NCBI GenBank assembly: GCA_917880885.1
Contig: OU862917.1
Span: forward strand, 26,524,104 to 26,588,103
Reading direction: 5' to 3'
Length of the DNA stretch: 64,000 nucleotides
Source of the DNA: Limnephilus marmoratus
Lineage: Eukaryota > Arthropoda > Insecta > Trichoptera > Limnephilidae
Made by a program: the position numbers and the translations under genes. A model generated the notes under the pieces. That model was not told where the DNA came from. It saw nothing but the letters and a program-made list of their open reading frames with translations, and searched no databases. The first letter of the stretch is position 1; each line of letters starts with the position of its first letter. Below are positions 20,000 to 32,400 of the stretch, piece by piece.

Positions 20000-20790
20000 A
20001 TACTCGTATGTATATTTTTTAATTTGCGACCTCCAGGACAATAAACAGATGTAAATATCTAACCTCATTGGCGTTGTTGCTGGGCTAAATTATTATGTTT
20101 TTTTTTATTTATTGTCTGTTTTGTACATTTTACTTAGTTTTTGGGTTTCAGCGACTATCATTCTGGGCAAATGCAGGTCTCATGATGGTCGGTAGTATAA
20201 TCGGAGGAAAGGGAAAACGTTAGCTAAAACATCCAGGGAACCTTTCTAACGTCCTTAGGTACGCGTGAATATTTTTTGTGGCATCAGGTTTCAAGAATTA
20301 TTGTAGTTGTAATTCTTTTCATTATGGAGTTGTACCAATTTCGTAATCACCGCTGGGGTAAGAAAAGTATTCTACAGTTAACCATGCTGTGAATGAATGA
20401 ATTACTTTTAATAACACGAAAAACGAACGTAATTAATAAAGTTGTCACACGTAGGTATTGTGGAATTAGAGTGGAATGGTTTAGAAGTATATTGCTGCTC
20501 AGGGTGACGTCAAGAGGTGTCAAGACCAAATTAAGGCGTAAATTTCACGTTCTTACCACACTGCCAGAATTACACATGGAGAGATTACATCTATTTGGAA
20601 TTACCTACATACGTCAAAAATTTGAAACGTTTAAATTTCACTCGACGAAACGGAAACGAGCGACACTAAAAAGAGGTGAAACACATTGCACATCTATAGG
20701 ATTTAATTTAATTAGGCTGCGGGAGAATGAGATAGCAATAGAATACTTATTTAATTCACGGATACTCGGTTCCTATATAATACGATAAAT
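20000..20790. other. Unassigned; one unrecognised open frame
   Basis: The frame 20393-20788 (plus, 131 codons) is basic and lacks any motif I know. No promoter or splice evidence distinguishes it from chance. Confidence 0.3.
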
Positions 20791-20796
20791 CCACAG

Positions 20797-20850
20797 TCCC
20801 ACTCCTTTGGTGTAGTGGTAAAAGGCGCCTGACAAACCTCTGCAGATATT
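20797..20850 (+). repeat. tRNA-like A box, possible SINE head
   Basis: TTTGGTGTAGTGGTAAAAGG followed by CGCCTGAC resembles the D-arm of a tRNA-derived SINE head. No B box is visible at the expected distance, so the copy would be truncated. Confidence 0.3.
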
Positions 20851-21049
20851 TAGCGAACTAAGAATCGGTCGAAAAAATAAATATTTTTATTTTTGTAAAA
20901 TCAAACCACTCCAAAAAGAACAGGCAAAGGAAAACACAAAAGAAAGCAACAACTAACGATTCCGAAGAAGAAAATACAAATACCAATAAGAAGACCAATG
21001 TGCAGAGAAAGATGCACTGGAATTTGACAACGAAAGTATGGAAAAAATC

Positions 21050-21130
21050 ATTGTAGCCTCCTCACTCTTGTCTACTTTTGTTTTCTGAATGTTTAACTTC
21101 TACCGCGTGTGAAATGCACACTCTGGTTTT
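21050..21130 (-). repeat. Fragment of the 31787-type repeat
   Basis: The reverse complement contains CACACGCGGTAGAAGT, then CAGAAAAC and AAAGTAGACAAGAGTG, as at 31790-31860 and 32065-32105. Confidence 0.55.
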
Positions 21131-21591
21131 TTTTTAATATTCACAAAGAAAGACAAACATTCCCGGGTTACGAACACATTACAATAATTGAAAACCTCCT
21201 TCTAGCACCACAAAAACTGAAAAATATTGCTTTTATGGTGGTGGAGGACTTAGCGAAATATTTTTCTTACTTATGCTGTATCACAGATTCAGAGTTTGGT
21301 TGGTCTATTTATGAGTGACTTGTAAAGGAGTGATCAGAAACCGCAGGTGCCCATTGCAATAGTACATGACCGATTCATCCCGCCGCAAACGTTTCGCCCA
21401 TTACATTTTACAGATCGTGGAGTTATTGCAGCTTCTAGAATATCTTGTAATAATTGATTCCAGAACACGTGACATCTAAAATGATGTACGCCTTTGGATT
21501 CGAGTCGTGTTTCTGGCTTACATTCCTACTGTAGGGCAAACATTGATATTTTGACATAAATTTAGTAACTGTATTTAAGATGGGTTTGGCA

Positions 21592-21770
21592 GGGCCGACT
21601 ATATGCGGGCGCAATTGGAGCAGTCCGCTCCGGGCGCCGAATTAAAAAGGCGCCTAGACACTGCTAATACCTAATCCGTCATCCTAGAAGATTATTTTCA
21701 TGAAACGGCGCTAAACAAACATAAAAATATTATACAATATTATACCATAATCATCTACTTGTTTTGACAA
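21592..21770 (+). mobile_element. Possible hAT terminus
   Basis: CAGGGCCGACTATATGCGGG followed by CTCCGGGCGCC and AAAAAGGCGCC resembles the CAGGGCCG...GGGCGCC termini common in animal hAT elements. No matching inverted end or duplication was found, so this rests on pattern alone. Confidence 0.35.
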
Positions 21771-21779
21771 GGGGTGCTA

Positions 21780-23480
21780 AAATTTTACTCACACCAGGAT
21801 AGGCGTCCTGGATTTTAAAACCCAGTATTTACCATTATTCGAGTATTTCCGGATCGGTCTTGATTATTTTATCAGCACTCAATTGCTCTTCGAACGTAGT
21901 ATCAAGAGGAAACAAAAATTATATATTTTCATATAAAACCAACCAACATCGGGTAAAATGTTTAATTTTTTCCGGCGCTGCCCGAGTTTTACGTAGAATT
22001 TTTTCTAAATTCAGATTTAGAAAATAATTTTGCTATTACTTTGAATGTCAAGTGTAAAAGAAACTTCTTGAAAAGGTATCAAAATTCTGCTTTAAAGGGT
22101 GGGAAAAAGGGATCTCGGTTGTTTTTGTTGCGGGCAGTTGTTTTTATTTTAAAGGTCAAGTATGCAAAATCTTCGAATAATGGATTTGAATAAAAACTAA
22201 ATGCATGCCACAGGGCACAGGCGCGCTCTCCTTTGTATAAATGATTTATTATGAAGCTAAATAGCATAGACAGAAGATCTTTAATTTTTTCCACGCACTT
22301 TAACCAATACACGAAAAAATTTCGACCGAAATTTTTCATTCAAACCATGAATAACATTTATTGTAGTTATCCTATATTCGATCCAAAAATTTGAGAAATG
22401 CATGGAATTCAGTATGATTGAGAATAAATAATATAATACGTTTTGTTTGTCATCGAACAAAATTACTGCAAGAATTGTGATATTTACCCTTTTGAAAGAA
22501 AACTGTCATTTTCTTAATTTATATAAGTCCTTATACTTAGACTCCTAGGTCTTAGACAGTACCTACCTACAATTAAATATTTAAATAAATATAAGACAAT
22601 TTGTCTATTGGTTGTACTTCTTTATTGGTAATGACAAAACAAATCATGTGTTGCTCTGTTAACAAAGAAACTAATTTGAAGTTTATTTGTCGATCTTAAA
22701 AACATTATAACACTTTAACACTTATTTTTCTGATATCTTGATTAATTGAATGTCTGCTACGTAGCTAATCAAAAACAATAATCATCTGTTTTTATGTCAC
22801 CATGACAACACATCAATGAATGACATTTGAAAAGTAATTCATTATTCGAACACGAAGGAATCCCTATGCATTTCTAGGTAGGTATTCCTTTACATAAATA
22901 TCGGGGAAGAATTTTGATATTTTACTTTTTCAGAATTTTATTTTACACGTATTACTTATTTTTTTATAATTTGCTAGCGGTAAAACTAACTTTTGGGTTA
23001 TGGTTTTATTGCATAACGTGGGGAATTAGAAAATGATGCTAAAAACATTTCAAATTTGTGCACGAACTTCTGAAAATAAAGCAAAATCGCTTTTGGCGAT
23101 GGTTTTTACAAGGATAAATCAAAACAGGCGACTGCTGTTAGGCGGAAATTTTAACCTTTGTCATCTGCACAAGGAGTGTTATTAGTAGCAGCTCGATTTC
23201 TAATTTTACACGATGTGATACATCGCCTTAATCCATAAACATGATAAACAAATCACTTATAAATACGTTCTCAGTATCCGCCTTTTACCATTTTTGCCGT
23301 TTGCCATTAAGAATGGCAGAATGCAGAATACAGGACGTGCAGGGCCTGAACTTTTCCATTCAAACCGAATTCAAAACATGATAATTTAATACTAGTTTTA
23401 ATTATCCGTCTTAGAATCTTGAGAAATTACATATATACCTATAAAAAACAGCATCCTGAAATTCATCTTTGCTAATAGTC
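21780..23480. other. No gene recognised
   Basis: AT-rich. The minus-strand frame 22079-22339 has no recognised domain. No repeats shared with the rest of the window were noted. Confidence 0.45.
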
Positions 23481-23482
23481 TA

Positions 23483-24275
23483 AGATCCCGATATAAAACG
23501 ACCTACACCGAGATGTTTATTTGATGAAACGTATTTTATATTTAATTTAATATGTCAATAAATATAATGCATATGGGTTGACAAATTTTAGTCCAGGGCA
23601 TGATTAATTAATAATTTAATTTGTTTTTAAACATTTCACCGGTTTGAGTGAATGTGTGCGACTGAGATGTCCCAACCAACCATCCCATGCGATAGAAGAG
23701 AGGACACAGCATAGCAGCTGTTTGAAGTCCGTCCATTTAAAGAAAGAGAGTGCGCATGCTATTTTTTATTGAAAATGAAAAAGATATCGATAGACTCGTA
23801 TATGCTGTGCATCATTTTGGAGTAGTTTATTTATTATTAAAATAGAGGAATAGTTATTAATTTTTTTAATCAATTAATTATTTATGTGCGTATATTTTGA
23901 TACCACCGTGTTCATAATGAAATAATCTTCAATTTCATTTAATTTTAATTCAATAATCAGACTGGTGCAAAATGCTAGTATCGATTTACCTGTTTATACC
24001 TGTATACCCGAGAGTTGTGACCGGAAAAGAATAGGCAACATAACGTTTGCATATTCTATGGGCTTCATACTTTCGATTGGTATGGAATTTGTCTAGCAAA
24101 ATCAAACCAGTGAAATGTTTAAAAAAATATTTTTTTAAAATTATTAATTAATCATACCCTAGGCTAAAATTTGTTAGGCAACCCATGTGCAATATATTTA
24201 TTGATATATTCAATTAAATATAAAATACGTTTCATCAAATAAACATCTCGGTGAAGGTCGTTTTATATCGGGATC
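23483..24275. mobile_element. Long-TIR element, about 790 bp
   Basis: Arms of about 165 bases: the left begins GATCCCGATATAAAACGACC and the right ends with its inverse GGTCGTTTTATATCGGGATC. Both run through GAGATGTTTATTTGATGAAA and a TAATTAATAA stretch with small indels. The interior has no transposase. No unambiguous target duplication. Confidence 0.65.
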
Positions 24276-24549
24276 CTATACTATAACCGTGTTTTCTTTT
24301 TCGATTCTTCCCTCTATCCCCCACCCCCTTCAAATCTCCACCGCCACTGCCCCGTCAAACGATACGTAAGTATTTCTCCCCCTTACTAATAAATGTGTTT
24401 TATATTTTATACACAACTGATAACTATTTACCCGTCATTAATTGTTGTTTATCAGTTATATGAAATTTAAAACTTGAATTATTATTGTAAAATTAACGAA
24501 TTTAGATATCTATTTAAAACTGTTTAATTTAAATCTATTATGCCTTAGC

Positions 24550-24990
24550 CCAATCTCAACTACAATATGGTCTTATCGGATGGGGAAGCTCATGAGATTC
24601 CACTATAAAACTAGTCCTCATAGCCCAAAGGGCAATTCTGAAAATTGTACTTAGAGTACCCATCAGAACCCCTACAGACTATGTTTTTAAAGCGCTGAAT
24701 TTAATGTCACTGAAACAATTATATACAAAAGATATTCTAATGTACGCATTCAAAAACCAGGATAACTTTACATAGACAAACTCGGGCCGATTCACCAGAT
24801 CTACATTACAACATACATTCCACCAACCTACAACTAAAACGACTTTTGGACAAAGAAATATGCAATACTTCTCTATAAAATTATTTAATTTACTCCCTCT
24901 TGCAATAAAAACCATAAAAAATAACCGCCTTCAAAAGAAGCATAAAAATATGGATTATGGACATTTGAAGGGAGAATATAGATACAATTT
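24550..24990 (+). pseudogene. Non-LTR retrotransposon ORF2 C-terminal region, broken
   Basis: Readable pieces are SQLQYGLIGWGSS, then after a stop and shift KLVLIAQRAILKIVLRVP with PTDYVFKALNLMSLKQLY and TKDILMYAFKNQD, then a stop and FGQRNMQYFSIKLFNLLPLA. The order (L.YGIIGWG, QR..LKI....R.PTD..F...N..SLKQLY) is the post-thumb region of insect LINE proteins, also seen at 28978 and 47600. Several stops make it a dead copy without catalytic domains. Confidence 0.65.
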
Positions 24991-25281
24991 TGCAACCTAA
25001 CAAATAATGCTTGTTTGTACTTTCTTTCAGATTTAACTTCATAATTTTCCTCGGTAATATTCTAACATAGGTATTTACTTATAATTCAAATAAGAAAACT
25101 TGTACAATGTGTCGTTAGAACGGGGTACCCCTATAAGGACACATTTTTCTCTAAAAAACTGTAAAACAAAGAAAAAAAAAACATCACCAGAAGTAAAGAA
25201 AAAATAGAGCTTACTTTGGGCACACGGATACGAGACACTTCTACAGGTTAGTAGTCTCTTCAGAGCATTGTTTAGCACGGT

Positions 25282-26080
25282 TTAAATTTTCCCCACAGGA
25301 AAAACTAAACCCTTTCACACACTTCCCCGAATGATCATCTAGTCAACCCACGCTATGCAATTGCACTATATAAGTATTATAAATACAAAATAATACAAGA
25401 ACAACATGTCAACCTACTAGAGACCAAATGGGAATATAATTCACCGACTCCAGATATTTTCATATCAGAGGGTTCGGCTCTGTGGCATTTCTAATTGAAC
25501 CAATAAATCCTACCGATACCTCAATATAAATATTTAAAAAATCTTTTGTAATCCAACATGTATTTAAAATTACTGATTTTTGCATTTTTATATACAAATT
25601 CTTTGACAAATCTAATATGCTTTAATTTTGAATCAGATTCCTAGGTATTATGCCAGTGGCCGAAATAACAAATGGTAATAATATTTATATCTTTTGGGAT
25701 CAAAGCTAATTCTTTTCTATCTGAAATTTTGAAACTTTTCTATTTTGAAATACACGGCACAACATGTGCCATTAACATACATGTATATATAGAGTATAGT
25801 AGGTATAAAATATAAAGTAAAGAGTACAAAGTATAAAGTTTTAAGAAAAGAGTAAAAACAAAAGTTAAAAATATTATAGTAAAAAGTAAAATATAGAAAT
25901 ATAAGATATCCTTAAAAGGTACAAAGTTTTATGTATAAATTATAAAAATTAATAAATATAAAATACAAAAACTTAATATTTATAATACTTATATAGTGCA
26001 ATTGCATAGCGTGGGTTGACTAGATGATCATTTGGGGAAGTGTGTGAAAGGGTTTAGTTTTTCCTGTGGGGAAAATTTAA
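25282..26080. mobile_element. TTAA-flanked long-TIR element, family 3
   Basis: TTAA at 25282-25285 and 26077-26080. Arms of about 100 bases are near-perfect inverses, reading ATTTTCCCCACAGGAAAAAC and on to CAATTGCACTATATAAGTA. The interior has a run of imperfect AAAGTATAAA repeats (25795-25985) and no protein. The family is seen once in this window. Confidence 0.65.
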
Positions 26081-26369
26081 CCCGGACATTTAAATCTGGT
26101 GCGTAAAAAATAATAAAAGTAAGAAATCCTTTTAGGAGCAAGAACAAAAAATTATTAAAAGTAAAAATAATTAATAGGTAGATATCATGATGAATGACTT
26201 ATAATTTATAATTATATATTTTTTTAATGATAGACATTTATTTTTATTAATTTTTTCTGTTAAAAGTGGAACAGATTCATTTTTTTGCATACTTTTAAAA
26301 AGATCGAGCCAAATAAATTAAAACCTAATGTTCCATCCACATACGATCTATGTGTGTAAATATGTTTGT

Positions 26370-26590
26370 ATGTGTGTTTCTTATGCGTTGCTAAACCATT
26401 CATCCGATTGCGATGAAACTTTGAGGATTTGATGTGCGCATGCCCTCGATGGTTTGCAATAGTGAGTTCTGGCGTCATGAAATTATGCTTTGCTAACAAT
26501 TCGTTTGCTAAACCGTTCATCCGATTTCGATAAAACTTTGGTGAGTTGTTGAGAGCACGCTCGCGAATGTTTCTATATCGATCGTCTTAA
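26370..26590 (-). repeat. C/T-rich family tail, minus strand
   Basis: Two copies of the CATCCGATTGCGATGAAACT box (the inverse of the family tail), at 26401 and 26518, with the inverse GCCAGAACTCACTATT box between them. Confidence 0.55.
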
Positions 26591-26596
26591 ACCATA

Positions 26597-26806
26597 GTTA
26601 ACTAACTAACTTTTTGTAGTTTCCGAGTTAGGGCTTGAAATGAGGGCTCCAAATACTAATCTAGCTCTGCCAGGAAGAACCAATCAGTATAAAACTGACT
26701 ATGTTTGGTCAAGACAGTATTTCTCTGATTGGTTTTCTCTGGCAGTGCTAGAATATTTGGAGCCCTTATTTCAAGCTCAGAAATTGCAAAAAGTGAGTTA
26801 GTTGAC
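26597..26806. mobile_element. Fold-back MITE, about 210 bp
   Basis: The left arm GTTAACTAACTAACTTTTTG to CCAATCAG is mirrored by CTGATTGGTTTT to GTTAGTTGAC, about 90 bases with scattered differences. The loop is about 30 bases. Both arms share AGGGCTCCAAATA or its inverse. Confidence 0.6.
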
Positions 26807-27214
26807 TATTTTATTTTTATTTGTTGTATTTTATTTCTTTGTAGAGTAATCCCGATGAGTTACAAAACTCATTTTAGGGCAGGAGGAACATACAAATCAT
26901 GGGTGGGAGGAAGTAGTTAAAATTTTACACAGGAATTTAGATACTAAAAATGTAAGTTTCACATACAATATAGACGAAAAATAAAAGACAGGTTGAGTAG
27001 AACAAACAGCAATGGAAAACAATTAAAGAAAAAGGGAACAAGGTTATACAGATATGGATGATTACAACTAAATGGAAAAGAAAAGATGAGAAAAGAAACG
27101 AGACAATTGAACATGACAAGAAAATTACAAAGTTTCATCCTTAAACATACTTAAAAAATATTCTTTTAAAGCATTACTCTGATTTTTTTTCTTTTGGTTT
27201 ATGGTTTAAGGCGA

Positions 27215-27490
27215 TCCATATACACCAATGAGCTCTGACGTTATGAAATTTGCAAAAAAAAATTGCGAACTGTTTGAAAACTGAATGTATCGTGGATGTG
27301 GAAGGGGGGAGGGGAATACAGAAGCGGGAGAGGGGAGTGGGGAGAAGGAAGGCGGATTGGGAACGCGTGAGGAGAAGGAGACACGGGAGAGGAAGGGGAG
27401 GCGGAAGGGGAGCTGAAGAATGGGAAAGGACAGGCAGGGAGAAACAATTTATTGATTAAGTGGTATTGCAACGCACGCCTGGAACTCGAG
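27215..27490 (-). repeat. C/T-rich family copy, minus strand
   Basis: A purine-rich core on plus (GGGAGAGGGGAGTGGGGAGA) ends CAGGGAGAAACAATTTATTG and CAACGCACGCC, the inverse of the family start. The open frames inside are products of the purine/pyrimidine bias. Confidence 0.6.
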
Positions 27491-27875
27491 AGTGTTAAAT
27501 TATAATCAATGTTCGTTCATTTAGACGATAGTTGGTATCGAACAATCAGCCGTAATCGATAAACAACCAAACACATACTTAGATGGAAAAAATACCGCCC
27601 GAAGTGATATCATAATCGTATTATTATGATACTGCGTTAAATATTTCCATTCTGACTCATGGAAAAATAACAATTATTGGTTGCACCTAGTTTCGAAATA
27701 CTCGTACGTAATGTGAATCTCTATGACGCACAAAATCAAAACAAGAATGATCAAATCGGTGTTTTTTCGGAAACTTGTTTGACTCACAAATAATTGAAGT
27801 TTGGGCGTTCATTTGTTTCACTTTCTGTAGGGAGTATTAACAATACTTTCTTCTAATTCGACATAACAGGGCACA

Positions 27876-28115
27876 TAGCAGGGGTGCTCGGGTTTGTCTA
27901 GGTCTTGGAGGCGGATGACGGTTGACCAGGACACACTGAACCCCAGATTTCTTCCCACCCCTTAAACCCTTTTCGTTCCCAGAACTCTTCTCTCCTTCCT
28001 TTCCTTAAAAAACCCCTCCATACAGCATTCCCAAAGATGACATAGGCCTTGAGGGAAATTATTTTCCTCAGGGCCTCCTGTGTGGAGCTCATGTAAAAAA
28101 AAATAAAAAAATAAG
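27876..28115 (+). mobile_element. CR1-tail SINE-like element, 5'-truncated
   Basis: Starts inside the element at AGCAGGGGTGCTCGGGTTTG and runs to the double hairpin and a poly-A ending near 28115. The 5' truncation fits reverse-transcribed insertion. Confidence 0.65.
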
Positions 28116-28970
28116 GAACTCCAGTTCCTTTCCTTTATCATTTTTTAAACAAAAATTATCTTTTAATTTATTATTAGTGTTATAGTTAGTTTTAATAGTT
28201 CAAAAAATTTACAAAGTTTAATTTTCTCGGTTCTCCCGAATCTGTGATTCTCTATGTGACATCACCAGTCTCAAAAAGCTTGCGTTTTATTGCAAAAAGC
28301 ACCGTATTTTGTTATTTAGTTAACGGGTTTAATATTGAAGAACATTTATTAAGTAAAATGTCAACACAACTGTTATTGTATTCTACCAAAGTGCAAATAA
28401 ACGCATTTGATAAACAATTTATCAGTGTTAAACAACATATTGGAATTTATAATATACATATCATGACGACCGTGATGTTTATTAAAATCGAATGAAAACA
28501 AATCACTTTATAAAATATATTAAAATTTTATTTTTATATTAAAATCGTTTGGTGAGGAAATCAATTCGAAAATAATATCCATTTTAGAAATAGGTGTAAA
28601 TAAAATATCAAAAATGACATGATCATAACCTCAAAATTATGAAACTTAACGTACATAATTAAAATTCCACGATTTATAGCACTAGTAATAAAATAAAATA
28701 AAATAATCATGTCCGGTATTAATCAACTAGGCATGGGAACATTTTCCGAATGTAACCGACTTACGTCGGGTTTTATTTATTGGGGGCCTACATGATGTTT
28801 CACACCTTTAACAATGACATAACAATAACGTTGTTAAGTTTTAAATTTTAATTTTAATTCGCAAATAATGTTAAATAGAAACAAAACTATTATTAGTTGG
28901 GTTTCGCGTATAAATGTAACCTTCTTCCAATAGAAATTGTACAAAGAACAATTATTAAAATTATATTTTA
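28116..28970. other. No gene recognised
   Basis: AT-rich. The frame 28244-28495 has no motif I recognise. Confidence 0.4.
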
Positions 28971-28977
28971 AAAAACC

Positions 28978-29288
28978 TTGGACTACCCAACAGAACGCCT
29001 GTTTGAAGAATTTCATGTACCCACATTTAAAGATTTGTATATTAAAAATTCATTAATTCAAATTATAAAAGAAAAAGATAAATATCTATTTTTAAATGAA
29101 AACAAAACTCGACTTAAACATGTTTTTCTATGTCTTTTGCACAGCATCATTACACTTACCAAGGAAGAACTTTTTTCAATCGTCTACCAGAAGAAATCAG
29201 AAGCATTAATGATAAAACCCGAATACTGCTCTCTGTCAAGAGACGTTTTAAAAATATTCTTAAGAAAAAACTACTGTCACTTAATTAA
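28978..29288 (+). pseudogene. Non-LTR retrotransposon ORF2 C-terminus, frameshifted
   Basis: The first frame gives DYPTERLFEEFHVPTFKDLY and IKNSLIQIIKEK. The second, from about 29141, gives YQGRTFFNRLPEEIRSIND and RRFKNILKKKLLSLN before TAA. R..FFN.LPEEIR....FK..LK..L is the usual end of CR1/Jockey-like LINE proteins. One frameshift and no catalytic part remain. Confidence 0.65.
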
Positions 29289-29320
29289 TCTTATAAAAAT
29301 CCTTAGTTTTCCATAACATT

Positions 29321-29937
29321 CTTTCTTTCCTTAAATACACCATTTTATCAAAATAAATACTGCAGCTCACAAATATTTATGTACAATGAATTATTTAAGT
29401 CCTAACTAATAACATTAATGTACACTCCCCTTCCATACACATGCAAATTCTTTCAATGGAAGGGTAGTAAAAAATCTGAGATGTAAAATTACCATGTAAA
29501 TACCATGTAAAACATCATATTAAAAATAAAAAATAATTAAAAAAATATATTTCATTGGCTTAATATTCATACAAAACCTCAAAATCAAATGTTGACTCGT
29601 GCACTGGTTTCAGAATATACCTATGCAGATTCAGTCGTACCAACTAAACAGTGTACTTTAATATGACGGTGTTTTATGCGTTTTTAAATGACGGTTAAAT
29701 TCCACATGTAATAATATTATATGATAAAAGTTATTAGAATCAGCGTTTGCTGATGCATGAATCTACATATATTTTTCAGCCATAATATTTTTCACTGGAC
29801 TTAGTTTCTTATGAAAATCTTATAAGTCGTGTAAAATTAATACACAAATATAATTTTTTTTTCACCTTTTGGCAATGCTTCACTGATGATAGCGTACAGA
29901 CATACAGGACAAGTTTGCTTTGTCCACCATTGTGGGT
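29321..29937. other. No gene recognised
   Basis: AT-rich spacer with no coding or repeat signal. Confidence 0.4.
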
Positions 29938-29945
29938 AATTTTTT

Positions 29946-30586
29946 GGTAATTTTTCGGGATTAGTGTCCATGGCTATTACGAATAATTTTTAGAAAAAAA
30001 CTTTAGATTCGCTTTAATCACTATAAAAGGAAACTTTTTGCATCACGGCCGGCGGAAAATAATGCATTTTAATTTTTAATGTCGTTAAATAAAATTTCAC
30101 TTCGCGAACCGACACTACGACAGCCCGCCCGCTGCCGCCCGCTATTTTGTCACATACACAAGCCCGCTACACAAACCCTGCGTAGCCTAACAAACCATTC
30201 AAAAACGTAGGCTGTTTTTTAAAGTAAAGATAACATACACAAGCCCGCTACACAAACCCTGCGTAGCCAAACAAACCATTCAAAAACGTAGGCTGTTTTT
30301 TAAACTAAAGATAACATACACAAGCCCGCTACACAAACCCTTCTACCCATACAAACCATTCAAAAACTTATTTTAACAGTGACAAAATGGCGGGCGGCAG
30401 CGGGCGGGCTCTCTTAGTGTCGGTTCGCGAAGTGAAATTTTATTTAACGACATTGAAAATTAAAATGCATTATTTTCCGCCAGCCGTGATGCAAAAAGTT
30501 TCCTTTTATAGTGATTAAGGCGAATCTAAAGTTTTTTTCTAAAAATTATTCGTAATAGCCATGGACACTAATCCCGAAAATTTACC
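29946..30586. mobile_element. Fold-back element with 209-bp arms and tandem repeats in the loop
   Basis: Arms 29946-30152 and 30379-30586 are almost perfect inverses, starting GGTAATTTTTCGGGATTAGT. AATTTTTT stands outside both ends (29938-29945 and 30587-30594), a possible but low-complexity 8-bp duplication. The loop holds three copies of an 81-82-bp unit starting ATACACAAGCCCGCTACAC (30153, 30235, 30316), the last one cut. A related element is at 53625-54309. Confidence 0.75.
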
Positions 30587-30604
30587 AATTTTTTTTATGT
30601 GAAT

Positions 30605-30790
30605 ACCTCACAAGGAATCCCAGCTGCTCCATTCTGGAGCCAGTGAGACTATAGCATCCCCAATTGGGGTACGTTATAAGGCTGAAGATAGTAAGACATG
30701 AGATATGGAAGATGAAAGTGGGGAAGTTCCTGGCTATTCAGATCTGGTCACCAAACACGGCTAAAGCCATTTCAAGCAACGTTTCAATTC
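30605..30790 (+). repeat. Interspersed repeat 'P4'
   Basis: Contains CTGGAGCCAGTGAGACTATA, CCCCAATTGGGGTACGTT and CTATTCAGATCTGGTCACCA as in the copies at 1455 and 14300. It begins right after the fold-back element. Confidence 0.6.
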
Positions 30791-30909
30791 TGAATGGAGA
30801 TCTTACACCAGGGCGATACTGAGAGTATCTTCTGAAACGTGTCGCAAATGTACAATATATTATTTTTAAATGAATTAATTGTGAATTAACACAAATTAAT
30901 GAAATAAAA

Positions 30910-30995
30910 ATTATTTGCGCACACCGGTATTCGATCCCACGACTTTCGGATTGTGAGTCAAGAGCATTACCTCTCGACCACGGTGGCCGTTAGGT
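30910..30995 (-). mobile_element. tRNA-derived SINE head
   Basis: On the minus strand GTGGTCGAGAGGTAATGCTC (A-box region of a Ser/Leu-like tRNA) is followed at tRNA spacing by GTGGGATCGAATACC (B-box region). It is not a tRNA gene: the acceptor stem does not pair. Related head at 54876-54950. Confidence 0.5.
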
Positions 30996-31064
30996 AACGA
31001 TTTTGCTGTGTGGTTACAATTATTTTGGTAGTCTTAAAAATTGTGAAGCTCACTTGGTTGCTAG

Positions 31065-31140
31065 AGGTATTATGCCGTGTTGTTGATTAGCCAACGTTTC
31101 GAACAATGTTACAGGATATATTTTCAGGGAAGTTATGTAA
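31065..31140 (-). repeat. Penelope-type terminal repeat fragment, degenerate hammerhead
   Basis: On the minus strand, GTTCGAAACGTTGGCTAATC and GGCATAATACC match the unit at 9600-9690 and 45240-45300. The first core box is degraded to CTGAAAA. Confidence 0.45.
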
Positions 31141-31784
31141 TGTACAGTTCGGGCTAAATGTGGAAATTAGCCAAAAATAAAGTTTGGCAACCTAAGGTTA
31201 AATATTAAGCCTAAAAAATATTTTTTCTAAATTTTAGCGGAAGGTTTTCAAACTCTTTCAAGAACATCCACAAACGTTAACTTCTTAAAACTACATGACT
31301 AAAAATAATATTCCTCGTTGTCTTTGAAAAATAACAGAATTGAGCGTAGACGATATATAAAAAAAAATAAGATGGCGTAGGTATTGTTGGTTTTAGTATT
31401 TTCCGATTGTTATGGACATCTTTTTTTAAAGTATTAAATCTTGGGGGAAACCGGAGACTAGAAAAATAATTAGGTGTAAAAAAGGTTTGCGAAAATTATT
31501 CTTTGTAACTGCTATTCACGGTGAAACAACTATGTTATGTAAACGCAAGTTTAAATGTATCAATATGAAAATGCCCGCAATAGGGTCTAACAAGCCCGGT
31601 TCCCAAATAAACAAAGGAAACTAATTTTTTCAATCTTAATAATTAACTTTACCTTCTCAACCTACCCCTTTGCTTCGCCTCTCCAATCCCATCTACCTCA
31701 CAACATACCCCAAATACTTATATCAATGTTACACACCACACTTGTTAATGACAGTTAGAGTGGTACTCGCATAAAAACTAAAAA
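31141..31784. other. No gene recognised
   Basis: AT-rich, without repeat or coding signal. Confidence 0.4.
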
Positions 31785-31786
31785 AA

Positions 31787-32400
31787 AAATGTGTGCAGTT
31801 CACATGCGGAAGAAGTGAAACCTTTAGAAAACTAAAGTAGACAAGAGTGGGGAGACTACGAAGCACCGCACAAAGAGGAGAACGATTATTCTATCTCATT
31901 CTCTTGCAGGCTAAATCCTATAGTTGTATGTATTTGTTTTTTTTTAGTGTCGCTTTTTCGTTTCATCGAGTTTCAAATCACAACGGTGCTAAAGAGGTTT
32001 TCAGTTAAAAAACTGTTGAAAAATGTGGGAAAGTCAAATTTAAAACAAATAAAATCAGAGTGTGCAATTCACACGCGGTAGAAGTGAAACCTTCAGAAAA
32101 CTAAACTTCGAGAGAATGAGACAAATGCAGGTTATCAGGAGTAGAATGATTATAGGATTTATCTATTTTAATATTGTCACTAAGTTTTAAAATTATTTTA
32201 CGTTTTATTCTACGAAGCACCGTACAAAGAGGAGGCTAATAGGCTAAGAAGCACAGCACAAAGAGGACACGGATTAGTCTATCTCATTCTCTCGCAGGCT
32301 AAATCCCACATGTGTTTGCATTTGTCTCGTTTTAGTATCGCTCGTTTCCGTTTCATCGTGTTCCAAATCGCAACGGTGCTAAAGAAGTTTTCAGTTCAAA
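31787..32400 (+). repeat. Two tandem units of an interspersed repeat
   Basis: Units 31787-31995 and 32060-32400 share CACGCGGTAGAAGTGAAACC, GAAGCACCGCACAAAGAGGA, TCTATCTCATTCTCTCGCAG and CGTTTCATCG with the CAACGGTGCTAAAG end. Fragments lie at 1-70, 21050-21130 and 59720-59995. Non-coding, class unknown. Confidence 0.6.

Noticed and set aside
20393..20788. A real gene of 131 codons
   Set aside because: No recognisable domain and no supporting signals.
21592..21770. A complete hAT element
   Set aside because: Only one end resembles hAT; no inverted partner or 8-bp duplication could be found, so it is listed only as a possible terminus.
29946..30586. Certain 8-bp target duplication AATTTTTT
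   Set aside because: The sequence is low-complexity and could match by chance; reported only as possible.
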